NCBI GenBank assembly: GCA_000708835.1
Contig: DF237065.1
Span: 155,840 to 190,721, forward strand
Direction of reading: 5' to 3'
Length of the DNA stretch: 34,882 nt
Origin: Klebsormidium nitens
Taxonomy: Eukaryota > Streptophyta > Klebsormidiophyceae > Klebsormidiales > Klebsormidiaceae
Shown: in pieces, positions 1 to 11,509 of the stretch
Position numbering within the stretch: position 1 is the first letter of the stretch
How the letters are laid out: each line of letters begins with the position of its first letter
Notes under the pieces: model-generated
What the model saw: only the letters and a program-made list of their open reading frames with translations
Told to the model about the DNA's origin: nothing
Database searches by the model: none
Program-made: the position numbers and the translations under genes

Positions 1-84
1 CAAAGGTGGGGGATCATGCTTATCGGCCTTTCTCACTCTCACGTCAAAGGTGGGGGATCATGCTTGTCGGCCTTTCTCACTCTC
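1..84 (+). repeat. 44-nt direct tandem repeat, two copies
   Basis: Bases 1-40 recur at 45-84 with a single difference (a/g at the position corresponding to base 22), an offset of 44 nt. Both copies end in a pyrimidine-rich stretch; the second ends in CTCAG, which looks like a 3' splice acceptor. No recognisable pyruvate kinase coding sequence follows, so I read it as a recent duplication inside the intron or upstream part of the pyruvate kinase gene. The repeat touches the left edge and may be longer. Confidence 0.8.
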
Positions 85-359
85 AGACAAGTCAACTTCT
101 TCAGCCGCTGAAGTCGGAAGCAGCCGTCGCTGGATTGAGGCACTCTGCGAGGGACGAACGTCCATCAGGTCCCACTTTGTTGAACGTTTGAGAAGAGCTG
201 AAATCTGCGGATGCAGCGAGCCAAGAATCAAAAATGTACAGCTACCTCAAGCAGCTTACCGCGATTCCTTAAGAGCCGCTCAATCCGAGTTCGGCTGTGC
301 AAACGGTGCCCCTTACGGAATCTCTAAGATTTCGAGATATCTAAAGTTAGAGAACAATC

Positions 360-1180
360 TAGGACTCTGTTGTTGCATTGGATTCAGCATCGTGGAGTGC
401 GTCGTTTCCATCTGGCAGTCTTTGTAACGCTGCTAAACGTGCTGAAGCAAACTAAATGCCTCGAGTAGATGCTTTCGAAACCCGCTTGATTCGCCTTTGG
501 CAAATCCGAAGGTATCAGCTTCGCCCCCGTTTTCTTTCATTACAATCTGCGATGTGCTGCGCGCCTTCGCAACCTACACGACGCTGAAAATGAAAGCCTT
601 CCTTTCCGTTCCAGGACTGGCTTGACTTTCATTTTGGCATTACCGGAGGCGTCTGCTTTATCGTCGAGTCGCTCGTTAAGATGCCCGGTGTGCTTGAAGA
701 ATATTGCAATGTTCAAAACTTCTCAGATTTGCATCCTGATTCCTGCAACCTCTGTTCTACAGGATTGGCTCGACATCGACTTTGGCATCGCGGAAAGCGT
801 TGACTTCATCGCCTGTCTCGTTCGTCAAACGCCGGACGTGCTGACTGCCCTCGTCTTGCCAAATTTTCAGATCAACTGATAATAAAAGCCTTTTTTTCTC
901 TCTCAGGACTGGCTCGACATCGACTTCGGCATCGCCGAAGGCGTTGACTTCAACGCCGTGTCGTTCGTCAAGACGCCCGACGTGCTGGAACACTGCAAGT
1001 TTTGGAGTACATTTTAAACCCGCAGTAGCAAAATGCATGTCTCTAGAAACGATCAACCCCTTCATTATTCTTATCTCCTCGTTCAGGATTGGCTTGACAT
1101 CGACTTTGGAATTGCGGAAGGCGTCGATTTCATTGCCGTGTCGTTCGTCAAGACGCCCGACGTGCTCAAGCACCTGCGCA
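360..1180 (+). repeat. Tandem array of decayed copies of the exon 1087 acceptor and exon head
   Basis: The first ~95 nt of the exon at 1087, with the preceding CAG, recur upstream. The best copy starts at 907, reads [15 protein letters not shown], and runs open to a TAA near 1015. Others start at 763 (substitutions and frame loss) and 615 (heavily substituted, DWLDFHFGIT). Weaker matches lie near 478 and 360. Offsets between neighbouring starts are about 118, 137, 148, 144 and 180 nt. Resemblance falls with distance from the live exon. The copies at 615, 763 and 907 follow AG after a pyrimidine-rich tail. Confidence 0.88.
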
Positions 1181-3963
1181 GCTACATCGAGTCCCGCGCG
1201 CGAGACCGCAAGATCAACGTCATCGCAAAGATCGAGTCGCGCGACTCGCTGAAAAACCTAGAGGACATCATTACGGTGTCCGATGGCGCCATGGTGGCGC
1301 GGGGGGACCTCGGGGCGCAAGTGCCCTTGGAACAGGTTAGGCAGTTGCTCGTTCATCTTTTGCCTTTTCTTTTAGTTTCTGCTCGTCCATATTGAGAATT
1401 ACTCGTGTCTTCTTTGCTTCTTGTGCCGTGTACTTTCTTCCTCGTCGTCAGCAGCCCCCTCTTTTACGAGCTTCGTTCGTGTTACTGCTTGCGACGAACT
1501 TGATTCCGATGCTCGATGAAAACATGCGGTGTTAATCTCTTCCTTTGTGAAACGTGCCTGTTGACCGTACCAAACGAACACCCATCAGTGTCTTCAGTAT
1601 CGAGGCTATACTGCAGCTCACATTGGAATTGTCCTGCTTACCGAGTTTTGACATCCTATAAAGCAGTCGTCAATGACCAACCGGATTACGGACTTCTCTC
1701 ATCCAATTTTCGTATCACAGGCGTCCCCCCCCACAGCCCCCTTGCGATTCGCCCTCGGTTGTTGACACTCCTTTCGGTTTCTCCCCAGGTTCCCAGCATC
1801 CAGAAGGACGTGGTGCACCTCTGCCGGTCGCTCAACAAGCCCGTCATTGTGGCTAGCCAGCTCCTTGAGTCGATGATCGAGTACCCGACGCCCACCCGGG
1901 CTGAGGTGAGCCCCGCCGCCACTCTTTTCCGGATTCAAACTTTGCTATCGTGGCGTTTGTTTCCCGAGATTGGTCTACTTCAAAGACGAGAAGCGGGACT
2001 CATGCTGGCAGAAGGCGTGTGGTCATTTGTGACTTTTCGGGCTTCTGCTCAAGTCGAGGATCCTTGGAGACCCACTGAAGCTTTGCATTTCTTTGGTTGT
2101 GATACATTTGGAAGGAAGAGGTGCCTAGGGCGTGAGCCCGATGCATTGCTATGCGGCACACATTCGTCCAGGTTACCGACATGATTATGTTTCATGCTGC
2201 CGTTTGCAGCACTTACTTTTCTTTCAACCATGCGGCAGCCGCATGCAGTGTCCTCTAGCGACACATTCTTCGAAGCTTCTACAGAAGCCACATTGTTTTG
2301 GAGGACATCAGTCGCGGAACTCAGTTGCGGACCTCTCGGAGGCTGTCCGGCAGCACGGCTCGACACTCGCAGCTCACCGTTTCTCACCGTTTCCAGGGAT
2401 GATCGACGCTGTCCTTAAAACAGGTCTCCTGAAAGGTAGTCGTCGTCGTTCAGGTGGTAGACATTTCGAAGGCCGTACGGCAGCATCGCTACACAGTTGC
2501 GCATTCATTGGTCCTTTTCTCTTCTTATGATCCAGATACATTAAACTCAACTGATCTACAAGCTTCGATTATTTTGTACACCAAGTTGCATTCCTCTGAA
2601 AAACTTGATCGGTTTGGAAATCAGAAGTACATTTTTTTGTCCAGGTTGCGGACATCTCGGAGGCCGTCCGGCAGCGCGCGGACGCCCTGATGCTGTCCGG
2701 GGAGTCCGCCGTCGGGCGCTACCCCGAGAAGGCCCTCGGCGTCCTGCGCACCGTGAGCCAGCGCATCGAGCGCTGGTGCCGCGAGGAAAAGCACCACGAA
2801 ACCCTGCGCCTGCCGGAGCTATCGACGATTCTGAACGAGAGGATCAGCGAGCAGATCTGCAACAGCGCAGCACAGATGGCGAACCGGCTGGAGGCGGACG
2901 CGATCTTTGTGTACACGCGACGCGGCAAGATGGCGAGCCTCCTGAGCCGGAACCGGCCCGACTGCCCGATCTTTGCTTTCACGGACAACCCGTCGATCCG
3001 GCAGGTAGGCGACGGTTGGATCGCATCGACCAGTCTGGCTTCACACGTTCTTTTCATCCTAGTCAATAGTTGAGTTCAAGGCTTCTGTTACGTTTTTATC
3101 TCACAATGACAATTCTCTCTTTCAGTGGAGGACCCGTCGATCCGGCAGGTAGCGAGGGGGGAGTTACCAATCAAATTTGCGCTGGATTTTGTCACAAAAG
3201 GATTGTGTGCGACTAAAGAACTTCTTTTCCCGTTGACGGAATTGAAAAGCGCGTGCTTTTGTCATTGACGGTGCCGCTTGCGACGAACAACTCGTGAACT
3301 GACGGGTATGCAGGGCAGCTTGTCCTGTATTGTCTGCCTTTTGGTCTTTGGGGTGTCCTTCTGAAAATTTTTGCGTTTGATGATGCTTAACTCTGATAAA
3401 ACGGCCGTGTATATATGTTGTGAATTACTCCCATTCGACTTGCCATACGTCTTTTCTCTGGAACCGAACGTCTGTGAGCTTTGTCTTATTCCTCTCTTTC
3501 CTGTCTCGTATTCATCTGCTTCGTGATCGAAAGGATCGAAGTTGCAAGCATCCCTCCCTGTATCTGCATCTCCCGCGTCGAAAGATGACTTGCGACTACA
3601 ATGCTCTACCCTCCTCTTCTTACCCTCTTGGCCTTTTAACGTTGCTTGCTCTGCCTTTTTGATCATCTCCTTTGCCCCCTCTTGTCCTTGTTGAGAAACC
3701 CCAACAGTCTGAAAGGTCTGATAATCCCCCTGTTTGTCCCGCAGCGCCTGAACCTGTACTGGGGCCTCATTCCGTTCCGTCTCTCCTTCTCCGAGGATAT
3801 GGAGATCAACCTGCAGCGCACATTCGCGCTGCTCCTCAAGCGCGGCATGATGAAGTCCGGGGAGGTGGTTATCGTGGTGTCCGACATAACCCAGGTTAAC
3901 GAGGCCGACCTGCGGCAGTCTATCCAGATCAGGAAGCTCCCTTCCCTGGAGTCGCTCAGTTAG
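1087..3963 (+). CDS. Plastid-type pyruvate kinase, 3' four exons (partial)
   Basis: Pyruvate kinase transfers phosphate from phosphoenolpyruvate to ADP; the plastid form feeds fatty-acid synthesis. Exons by splice consensus and phase: 1087-1335, 1789-1905, 2645-3004 and 3745-3963 (TAG), all phase 0, giving 314 C-terminal residues. The 5' half lies left of the window. Visible motifs are the catalytic signature VIAKIE with the active-site Lys and metal-binding Glu, the metal-binding loop [10 protein letters not shown], the PTRAEV segment split exactly at the exon 2/3 border, MLSGESA, and the C-terminal [15 protein letters not shown]. The wording follows the plant plastid alpha (PKp1) isoform as I remember it rather than the cytosolic enzyme. 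The C-terminus reads through an extra eight residues (VNEADLRQ) before SIQ. Introns 1 and 3 hold decayed copies of the following exon starts. Confidence 0.93.
2325..2690 (+). repeat. Decayed copies of the pyruvate kinase exon 3 acceptor and exon head
   Basis: The start of the exon at 2645 ([11 protein letters not shown]) is matched at 2454 ([11 protein letters not shown], in an equivalent frame after CAG) and at 2325 (one base missing after CAG, then near-identical for ~35 nt). Offsets are 129 and 191 nt. A faint match near 2585 is not counted. The copies lie in the intron 1906-2644. Confidence 0.82.
2986..3160 (+). repeat. Donor-side copy of the pyruvate kinase exon 3 end
   Basis: The exon 3 end with its donor (CGTCGATCCGGCAG then GTAG, from 2991) recurs from 3135 after an offset of 144 nt. 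The copy is about 25 nt, includes the GTAG donor and sits inside intron 3005-3744. Only the copy attached to the exon body has coding context. Confidence 0.8.
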
Positions 3964-5521
3964 TTGCTCGGTTAAAGCTGGGTTGAGGTTGGGAGGTGGG
4001 TCAGTGAATGCGGGCTTCGATCAAAGCCGGGCTCGATTGCTTCCAAGGGGCGTCAAGCCTGGGGTAGTGAGGGGGGGGGGGTCCAGGAATGGGTCTCCTT
4101 GACACCAATTGCTTTAGCCAAAGCAACTACTTCGAAAAAAGCTTAACCCAAAGCTAGATTGGTATGTGGGTCAACGTGAGCTTCCTGTGAGGTGATTGAT
4201 ACGGACAGGATAGGGGCGTCGCCTGCTGCTTCAGTTCTTGGGCTGCTTTGATGTGGGGCAAAGTGATGGTGGCTCCGCTGAACCTTTCGGGATGCATTAC
4301 AGGCCTAAGGCCATTTGGAGGGCCCTTTGTGTATACAGTGGAAATATTAGATTCCTTGGAAGAAAGAGGGGGATGGATCATAGGCGAGTGATAAATTGCG
4401 CAAGGCCGGGTAATATCACCCCACAAGCGAGCTAGTGAGTGGAATCCACGTCGTCGGAGAAGCAGCCGTTTCTTCCTTTTTCAAGCATCGTGCTAGCTAG
4501 TTCATTGAGGCCTTGCGGCAGCTCCAAGCTGTCCCTGACGATCTGAGTTGCAAAGTAAGCATTAGATTGTGAATCAGCCATGAAATCTGTCCACTTGTCA
4601 ATTGATTGAACGTGTACCACCTCCGGGTTGGAGGCTTGAGTGCGCTGACTCGTGAAGCTTCTCATTTGAACAGCAGAAGCGTTTAAGCTTGTAGGCCCAT
4701 GCAATTGTGTGCATGACATGAAATGTGCCCAATGATGCCTTATTGAGCACCGTCAGCGGCCAGCTACTAGGTCAGTTCGAGTTGAAAGCACGGTACTGTC
4801 AATATACGAGTCAGCTCTGGTAAACGATGGTTGCACGAGTCACTGGTGGTTCAATACTGTATATGACAGTCGGTTGTACTCGATTTAGTTCTATCGTAGT
4901 CGCACATGTTCGAGCTCGCTGCACATGCGCCATCCAAACATGACTCATGTCTGATGCCCATGCGAGTGCGGCGCAATTTATATTATTAGTATACAGCCGT
5001 CAACTGACGCTCATAGAGTTAAGCCCGTGCAATATGTTGCGCAAACCTTGACCAATGATCAATCATTTGCGCATGCTCATGCATGGTGTCTAGCTAGCTA
5101 GCTAGGTACGTATATGTATACAGATCATGGTGCTCGAGCATATGTGACTCTGCATGGCTGCATGCGCTTTGCTTTTCTTAGAAACCTATATGCGGCGGAC
5201 CGCTTCGCTGATGAACGTACATACCGCCTCAGTTGCACATACCACCGGCCATGGCATACCCTTGTAGGCTTAAGGCGGGTCCGAGGTACATAACTCCGAC
5301 CATCTAGCCTGGTAGCTGCGTTCCACCCGACACATGGCCCGCCAAGCAATACATGATTGTGACAGTGCTGCACATGGAACGTCCTCGTGTGCTGCGTTGC
5401 TTTCGTTTCTGAGTAGTCAACCGTGGCAGTATGTTGGCGGAGAACACAATGTGCAAAATGCTCTTGCATTTCTCTTCGTTCCAACATAAAGGTTGTATGC
5501 GGCCAACAACGTCATGGCCTT
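3964..5521. other. Intergenic, no gene seen
   Basis: This is the 3' flank of the pyruvate kinase gene and the 3' flank of the convergent minus-strand gene. I see a G homopolymer near 4070-4081 and a TAGC tetranucleotide run near 5090-5105. Short open frames on both strands have no family resemblance or splice context, including a 120-codon minus-strand frame at 5125-5487. Confidence 0.6.
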
Positions 5522-8500
5522 TCAGGCTGGTTTATGTTGCAACGACCTTTCTAACCTCGCAATGGCTTCCGTGACTTTATCCGTGTCATCTTCGTATTCA
5601 CTTGGCGGCCGAACCCTTTGACTCTGCTCGGCCTCAAAAATGCTAGATCTGTCGATCATCCCTCGTAACAAACCTGCGAAGTGATAGAGCTGAACGTCTT
5701 GCAACGAGTCTGCTGAAAATTTGAGGAATACCCGTGTGAACATGGGTTTGCAAGAACCATTGCCAGAAGCACTAGCGGTTGAAGGGGAACTTATTATTCC
5801 CGCACTTCCAAGCTTCAAAACGAGAGGCTGAAACGTAGAAACCCTGAAGAAAAGCTACGATACAACTATGAAAAATAATCGCAATCACACAGGAAAGCAG
5901 GTTTGACTGAGGGCGCGTTTGCCGGCAATTCAAAGCGAAAAAGGAATAAACGACGAAGTTGGAATTCAAAATACAGGTCACTCACCTAAAGGAAGACATA
6001 GAGCAGCGCCAACGGCAGACGAAGCGGCAGCCGCTCGCAAACGTAAAGGAAGGGTCACCCCCGGACCCGGCACTGCATAAGGATGACAGACAATTATGCA
6101 GCAACTTCACTTCGGGTGGACGAATCGTCAACTCCGTGGTTTTTGTCTGGGAACATGAGGTTTTGGCCCACAATACCCCGAATTTGGTGTTTACCAGCAA
6201 CAGAGTAATGTTATTTCTAAACCGCCCGACCGTCGCAACCATAACGGGGTGGACTGAAATCCGGGATTTCATTTCATCTGGCCTAAGAGAGCGACTGCTA
6301 CTGTGCGTGCTTCGGTGTGAATCGCCCCACGACCGTAATGGAGCTCTTCAAGCAACCTCAGGGCTTTGGACACGGCGGCTTGCAAACTTGCACGCACGCT
6401 CGTCGACAAAAGTGTCCTATCCTAAAGCGAAGCCCGGATCTTGCACCGCTCTCGTTCGAACTCAATGTCCCCAAAACGACAAAGCTTTCAAATCAGCCGG
6501 AACGACTGTCTCCAGAAGGCTTTCTAACATTCATCTCCAAGATATTGTACCCGTTTATCCCCAACCAACCTTTCAATACCATCGCGGGTAAAGGCGGAGC
6601 ATATCAGCGGCACTGAAGTCTCACCTGTGCCTTTCAGATCGCATGCTAGCCAGAACTCTCTCCAACCGTTAAAATAGCAGGCCAGATCGACGACAGATCT
6701 GTGAAACTTACGTGCCAGACCCGCTGCTCCGCAAGCGATCGCCCCCGCAGCCATGCTGTCCCAAACGTCCGACTTTTCTCGATACGCAATCATGCCTTGC
6801 TGGATCCCGGAATACAGCGCCACGAAGCCCCCAACCTGGGAACGTGCCGATGACAATTGTCAGGTACTAGCACGTAAGAGGCATGGCAATCGTGTGTGTG
6901 CCAGCTGTCTTCTTGCTGTGCTCTTAGTAATCCACGGTGCCTTTGACAAGGACAAACAATAAAAGTCAAGAATTTGTTTAATATTTGAAAGAGTAGGTTG
7001 CAGCGTCCAATAAATACTACTTGTATAGCACACTAACCTGAAGCACCACTTTCCTTAGAATGTCAAAAGTAGCTCCTTGATTTGCACCACCGCTCCGAAA
7101 AGTTCTCGAGGCCAACTATATTCTGCCCTTCTACCAGGTAGTCATTCCGTTGAGCGCTCATGTTGAAAACCGTCCTGTCATCAACGACTACATACGGTGT
7201 GCAACGAGACGACGTCACAGCTTTGATTACTTGCAAGTCACGACTGCTTTCAGCGGCTGACAGAGTGGGGCTAAAGATAATCAGTACCTTTCAAAACGAG
7301 GCTGGCCAGGGACGGTTGACCTGGCAAGGTTGAATGCGAAACCCTGGTCTTGGTTGCCTTCGACCATTTACATGTTGCAAAGGCCCCAGAACACGCCCAA
7401 ACCCGCCACGTCGTCATGCCCAACCTGGTCCCCAATTCCGGTCCCAAGAATACTAATTTTCCTTGACCACCCTTACACCAAGTTACTCAGCCCCAAATCC
7501 TGACCAACCGTCAAAACAGTACGAAGTTTGCCAACTTCGCAAGCAATACATAACATACCCGCACTCCCGAGCGCAATGCCCCTCTCGTGATCTTCAGAAA
7601 CCTCCGCTCCATCAGGTGGCGCTTGTAGTTCGGGACTCGCTTCTCGGCGGCCCGGATGCCGTCCTGATTGCCAAACTCGTAGCCGGTTGTGCTGGCGTGC
7701 GCCCCGCTGTCGGCTCGGGGCGGCGGCACAAAATGACTCTCCTGAGAGAGAAAAGGTATAGAAACTTGAGTAAATTTCGCCTGTTTTAGGGTAAGCACCT
7801 GAGGGACGGGTGAGGTTAGTCTGGGGGTTAGGGTGGGTGCGAGTGGGGAGCGCGTATTATTTCGGTTAGGGATTTTAGTTGAGGTGCCCGGGGCTTTTGT
7901 ATCTTGCAAAAATCTCTAGTAGATATCAATCTAGAGTTACCAGTATCGTACAGAAAGCGTTCGGCTCTTTCCATCTCTGCAGTGACTCTTGTGTTCTGGA
8001 TGGCTCTCACACGTCCTGAGGTCTGACTCATACTTACAGGCATCGACGTTATGATCAAGACTGACAAAAGAGTGTGTGACCAATGTCAGTTTCCTGACAA
8101 GGGTCTCTCAGTACTGGGATTCATTCTGGAAAGCCCAGCACACCAGCAATCAGAGCGGCAGGACTGTCTCAATACAACTGCAAGTGTCACGACACAACGC
8201 TTCTATCAGTGCAAACGTTTTCCATGAACAGGGCGGGTGGATGCGGCTACTTTATCACCTTCCGCCAGCTCTTTCACAAAGAGGGAACCTTGAAAGTCAA
8301 CAGCTCACTTCCCAGACCCCGCGCTGGGGACCGAGAATAAGTAAGTCCTCCTTTTGATGTACCAAGATGTGAAGACGTGAAAGGTAAAACTCCTGACACA
8401 GCCGCACCAAGATTTTAAGGAATGGAAGGTAACTCTGCTGAAATTGATGGCTCTAGGACCATCATAGGGAGACAGCCAGAGAATGAAAAGGAGCGCACCT

Positions 8501-9018
8501 TTGGGGCCAACGCCTCACGCACACCACCAAACACGGCCCCTGCGAGCACCCCCGCTGTGCTGGTTGCGGCCCATTCCTGGACCTCCGGAGGCGGAGGGGG
8601 CACCTATGCACACAGGAAGGATGCAGTTTGCAAAAAATGAGGTTGAAACTTGGTTAGTAGCCCCCTGACCAGGCCTCTAATTTGGTTAAGAGGCATGGGT
8701 TATGTTGTTGATTTGCGGACCTTTCCTGTGCTGCAAACATACCGGGCCATTACGAGAAACTTGGAAACTCAACGGAGTTTCCACTCTTTCCTTATGAGCA
8801 GAGCACCAGGTGTGATGTGAACAGGAGTGACTGTCCGAGACGAGCCTTGATGATTTCTGGGTCAACGGAAGCTAGAAGAAACAGATGCATGAGTACAACT
8901 TGAACTGCTGAAACCGCTGATTGGATTAGATCGTATCGAGCAATTGAAAAGGATTTAGGAAATGACAGATTCAGCTTACCTCCTCTCCAGGTTCAATACG
9001 GCGGAACAGCTCTTTCAT
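5522..9018 (-). CDS. PRAT-family (Tim17/22/23-like) membrane protein, TIMMDC1-like
   Basis: Exons on the minus strand: 8980-9018 (ATG, MKELFRRIEPGEE), 8499-8603, 7559-7741, 6712-6835, 5986-6072, then a C-terminal exon ending at TAA/TAG 5522-5524. The first five join in phase. Hydrophobic Gly/Ala-rich segments occur at VLAGAVFGGV, ITRGALRSGVRVGGF, MAAGAIACGAAGLAL and AAAASSAVGAALCL, as expected for a four-helix PRAT protein. The PRAT signature is visible as Y-x10-R-x3-D-x6-A-G in GFVALYSG...YREKSDVWDSMAAG. PRAT proteins act in mitochondrial or plastid membranes in import or complex I assembly. The N-terminal EL-F and mid-region order resemble TIMMDC1, but this is my recollection. The final join is unresolved: exon 5986 ends in phase 1, while the long C-terminal frame (5522 to about 5832, ending in a charged helix) needs another phase, so a small exon may be missing. 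Confidence 0.78.
7816..7856 (-). repeat. Dispersed 41-nt intronic element, copy A
   Basis: Ungapped match, 34 of 41 positions by my count, to 13360-13400. Both copies lie in introns of minus-strand genes, in the same orientation to transcription. Each is about 75-95 nt upstream of the acceptor of the next exon (7741 here, 13267 there). The core on the plus strand is GGGGGTTAGGGTGGGT. Confidence 0.65.
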
Positions 9019-10392
9019 GGTCAGTTTATGGCTTGCCTCCAAGAAAAGTTGCCTGCAAAAGCGAAGAGCGATTGAAAGTGGTGGGGCACGAAACAAACTC
9101 GATGGCAGCAGAGGGTAAGCTGCTTGACGTCTTCTTTGAATACCTCAAGGGGAGAACAATCTTAGACCCTGAGAACCAAGAAACTGTATCGATTTCAAAG
9201 CTAGAGTTGGGCATGCGACGGAAAGGGTGATTGTTTTGATGATGACAACGGAAGTCAACGAGGAGTCTGAGAGTCACTTGGTAAACTTGTTACCCACAGC
9301 TTGCCCTGCCACAGTTCTCCAATCAATCACTTTCATGTAACGCTGAGACTGCTAAGATTGTGCAGAAGATGCAGGCGCAACATTGCAGGACTTGCCATTG
9401 CTCGCCAGCAGATTCCACTAACATCAAACAACCACTGCACAGAGATGATCTTTGCTACATCGCATCCATCTTGCAAACTTTATTTGACTGCCAGAAATTC
9501 TTACCAATCAGGTTGTTCTGAAACAACTTTCTCTGAGGTGTTTTTCACCAAACGCGCAGAGTCGAAGTGCTTATTCTTCTCCGTGTGATGTCAGCAGCCT
9601 CTCTCGCAGATATAAACCAAATTGGCAGACGTCTGCTGCAGCCTTCCACAGTGCGATCTGTGCGCCAGCTCGACCTCGTCTTTGCTTGCTCAGTTGCTGA
9701 TCAATTCTGATCCAGCAAGCGCAGCTGACATTCATTTTAACTTGAATGTTTGAGCAGCAAACAAATATAGGAGGTCGGCAATTGGTCCGCCGCTTATGCA
9801 TTCTTCGTTAGCAGCTTATCTGCAATCCTTGTCAAACTCGAGATAGAATCCGGCTCTTGCCTGTTTCAAACAGCTCTAGCCTCAACATGGATTCTCCTGA
9901 TTCTCAAATAAGTTGGGAGACAATTTTCACAAATTTTAAGCGCGTATGTTTTTTGTAGCGCATATAGGCCAGGGCCGCGGTACTGCTTGAAGGAGAGTCA
10001 AGACTCAAGAGCAGAGGTCACGAGTGCAAAACCAGATGATGATCTTGTCATTGATGCACAAGATCACTGACACAGGGCTGCCTGCTGCCACTGCCAGTGC
10101 AGGTTCTTCAAGTTCTTGCACAGTACCACAGTCATCTTGACAGGAGAGCCTGCTCATGAGCTCCATTCCACTTGATCAATCTGGACTGATAGTTGTATCT
10201 TTGCGCAGTGGTGGTACAAACGATCAGGGCGGCCGCCGCTGCAGCTAAGTTTTCTGCTCACAAGTTGAGATTCGAATGCAATCCAGAGGACAGTCGCCAT
10301 CACACATAGGTCAGAGACGGACCATATTTGCAAGGTCGCTGGTACTTACCCTAGGTCTTGCACACTATCCTTCATAAAATACTTGTAGTGCG
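9019..10392. other. Divergent intergenic region between PRAT-like and CZIB-like genes
   Basis: About 1.4 kb separates two head-to-head start codons, so it should hold both promoters. I found no convincing TATA box or other element, and the short open frames inside show no family resemblance. Confidence 0.5.
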
Positions 10393-11509
10393 ATGGTATT
10401 CCTTTTGCTGCAAATAAAGGCGGACTTGGAAAACTTGACGAACTTGCAGCAAGAGGATCCGTCAACGTTTGTCTACTATTTCAAGGTGAGTGTCTTTGCA
10501 GCAAAACTTGGACAGGTATTACTCTCTTTCTTAGTCTCGCACCACATTGGGGAGCAGGCCAAGCAAATGCCATGGCCTACTTAATGATATTTGGAGCAGC
10601 TTCACGTAAGGCAGGCCATTGCTTTGGCAGCTTGATGCTCAAAGAGTCAACTACTAGTTACTTGAGACCCTTCAAGTCTTGAGCCAAACCAAGGCAAGCT
10701 TAAAGCATTTGTCCAGATTGGTCCAGCCTACTTTTTATGTCCTGATCTGAAGATGGCACCCGCAAAGTTGCTGGCGCTCTGGCTGCTTGGCCCTCGCTTG
10801 GCAGCTTCTAAGGGGTTTGTCATGGAACTTCATGTTATAGGACCTCTGGCAAAGCTCCCTCGAAGCGTGTGACCTTACTTTGCGAGATTTTCCTTCCAGA
10901 ATTGCTATCCTGCAACTTTGGAGTCAAATAATCGATAAATAAAGCAAGTAGTAAGGAGACCTGGCTAGACTTACCACCAAGGTCAATCTCGAGTCTGTCA
11001 CTCTCAATGTCAGTGATCAATCTCTTGACCTATCAAATGTAAGGGATGCTTTTTCAGTAAGATCAGCACCAGATGACTTCGCTAGTAATCACTTCTGATC
11101 CTTTCAGGTCAAGTGTACGAGCTGCAATGAGCCCAGCGATAAGGAGTCTGGCTTGACGGCAGGCGAGCAGTATGACATTCCGGGTAGTCGAGGAACCGCG
11201 CATCTTGTTCAAAAGTGCAAGTTCTGCGGACGGACAGGCACAATCACTCTTGTGGAAGGGAAGGGCCGGCCACTCACAGCAGAAGACAGCGAGTCACAAA
11301 AAGAGGCACCGGTAGCATGCTTTGATTGCCGAGGGATGGAACCGATCGAATTCTTCCCGCGGGAGGGGTGGGTGGCTGAGGGAGTCGAGTCTGGTAAGAA
11401 GTTCGAGGTTGATCTGACGGAGCTCGAGCATGTAGACTACGACGAAAAGGCGAAAGAGAGCGTTGGGGTGTACAATGTGGAACACAGTTTCAAAGTAACA
11501 AAGGGGTAA
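10393..11509 (+). CDS. CXXC-motif zinc-binding protein (DUF866 / CZIB family)
   Basis: Two exons, 10393-10485 (ATG, 31 codons, donor GTGAGT) and 11108-11509 (acceptor TTTCAG, stop TAA), join in phase 0 to give 164 aa, the usual length of this family. The N-terminus IKADLENLTNLQ, the first zinc pair KCTSCNE, the second pair VQKCKFCGR, the segment FDCRGMEPIEF and the YDEKAKESVGVYNV ending all fit the family. Four Cys in two CXXC motifs should bind one zinc. The biochemical role is poorly defined; the human member is CZIB (C1orf123). The gene is divergent from the PRAT-like gene. No junction copies were seen in its 622-nt intron. Confidence 0.93.

Noticed and set aside
757-1173. 138-codon minus-strand open frame with internal repeats (GRLDERHG)
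   Set aside because: It is the antisense shadow of the repeated pyruvate kinase exon-head copies, so the repeats come from the array, not from a repeat protein.
1560-1640. Possible decayed copy of the exon 1789 head after CTTCAG
   Set aside because: The match was too weak and gapped to separate from chance.
5125-5487. 120-codon minus-strand open frame
   Set aside because: It has no family resemblance, no conserved motif, and lies in low-information intergenic sequence.
9033-9588. Plus-strand open frames between the divergent genes
   Set aside because: They have short length, no homology I recognise, and no splice links.
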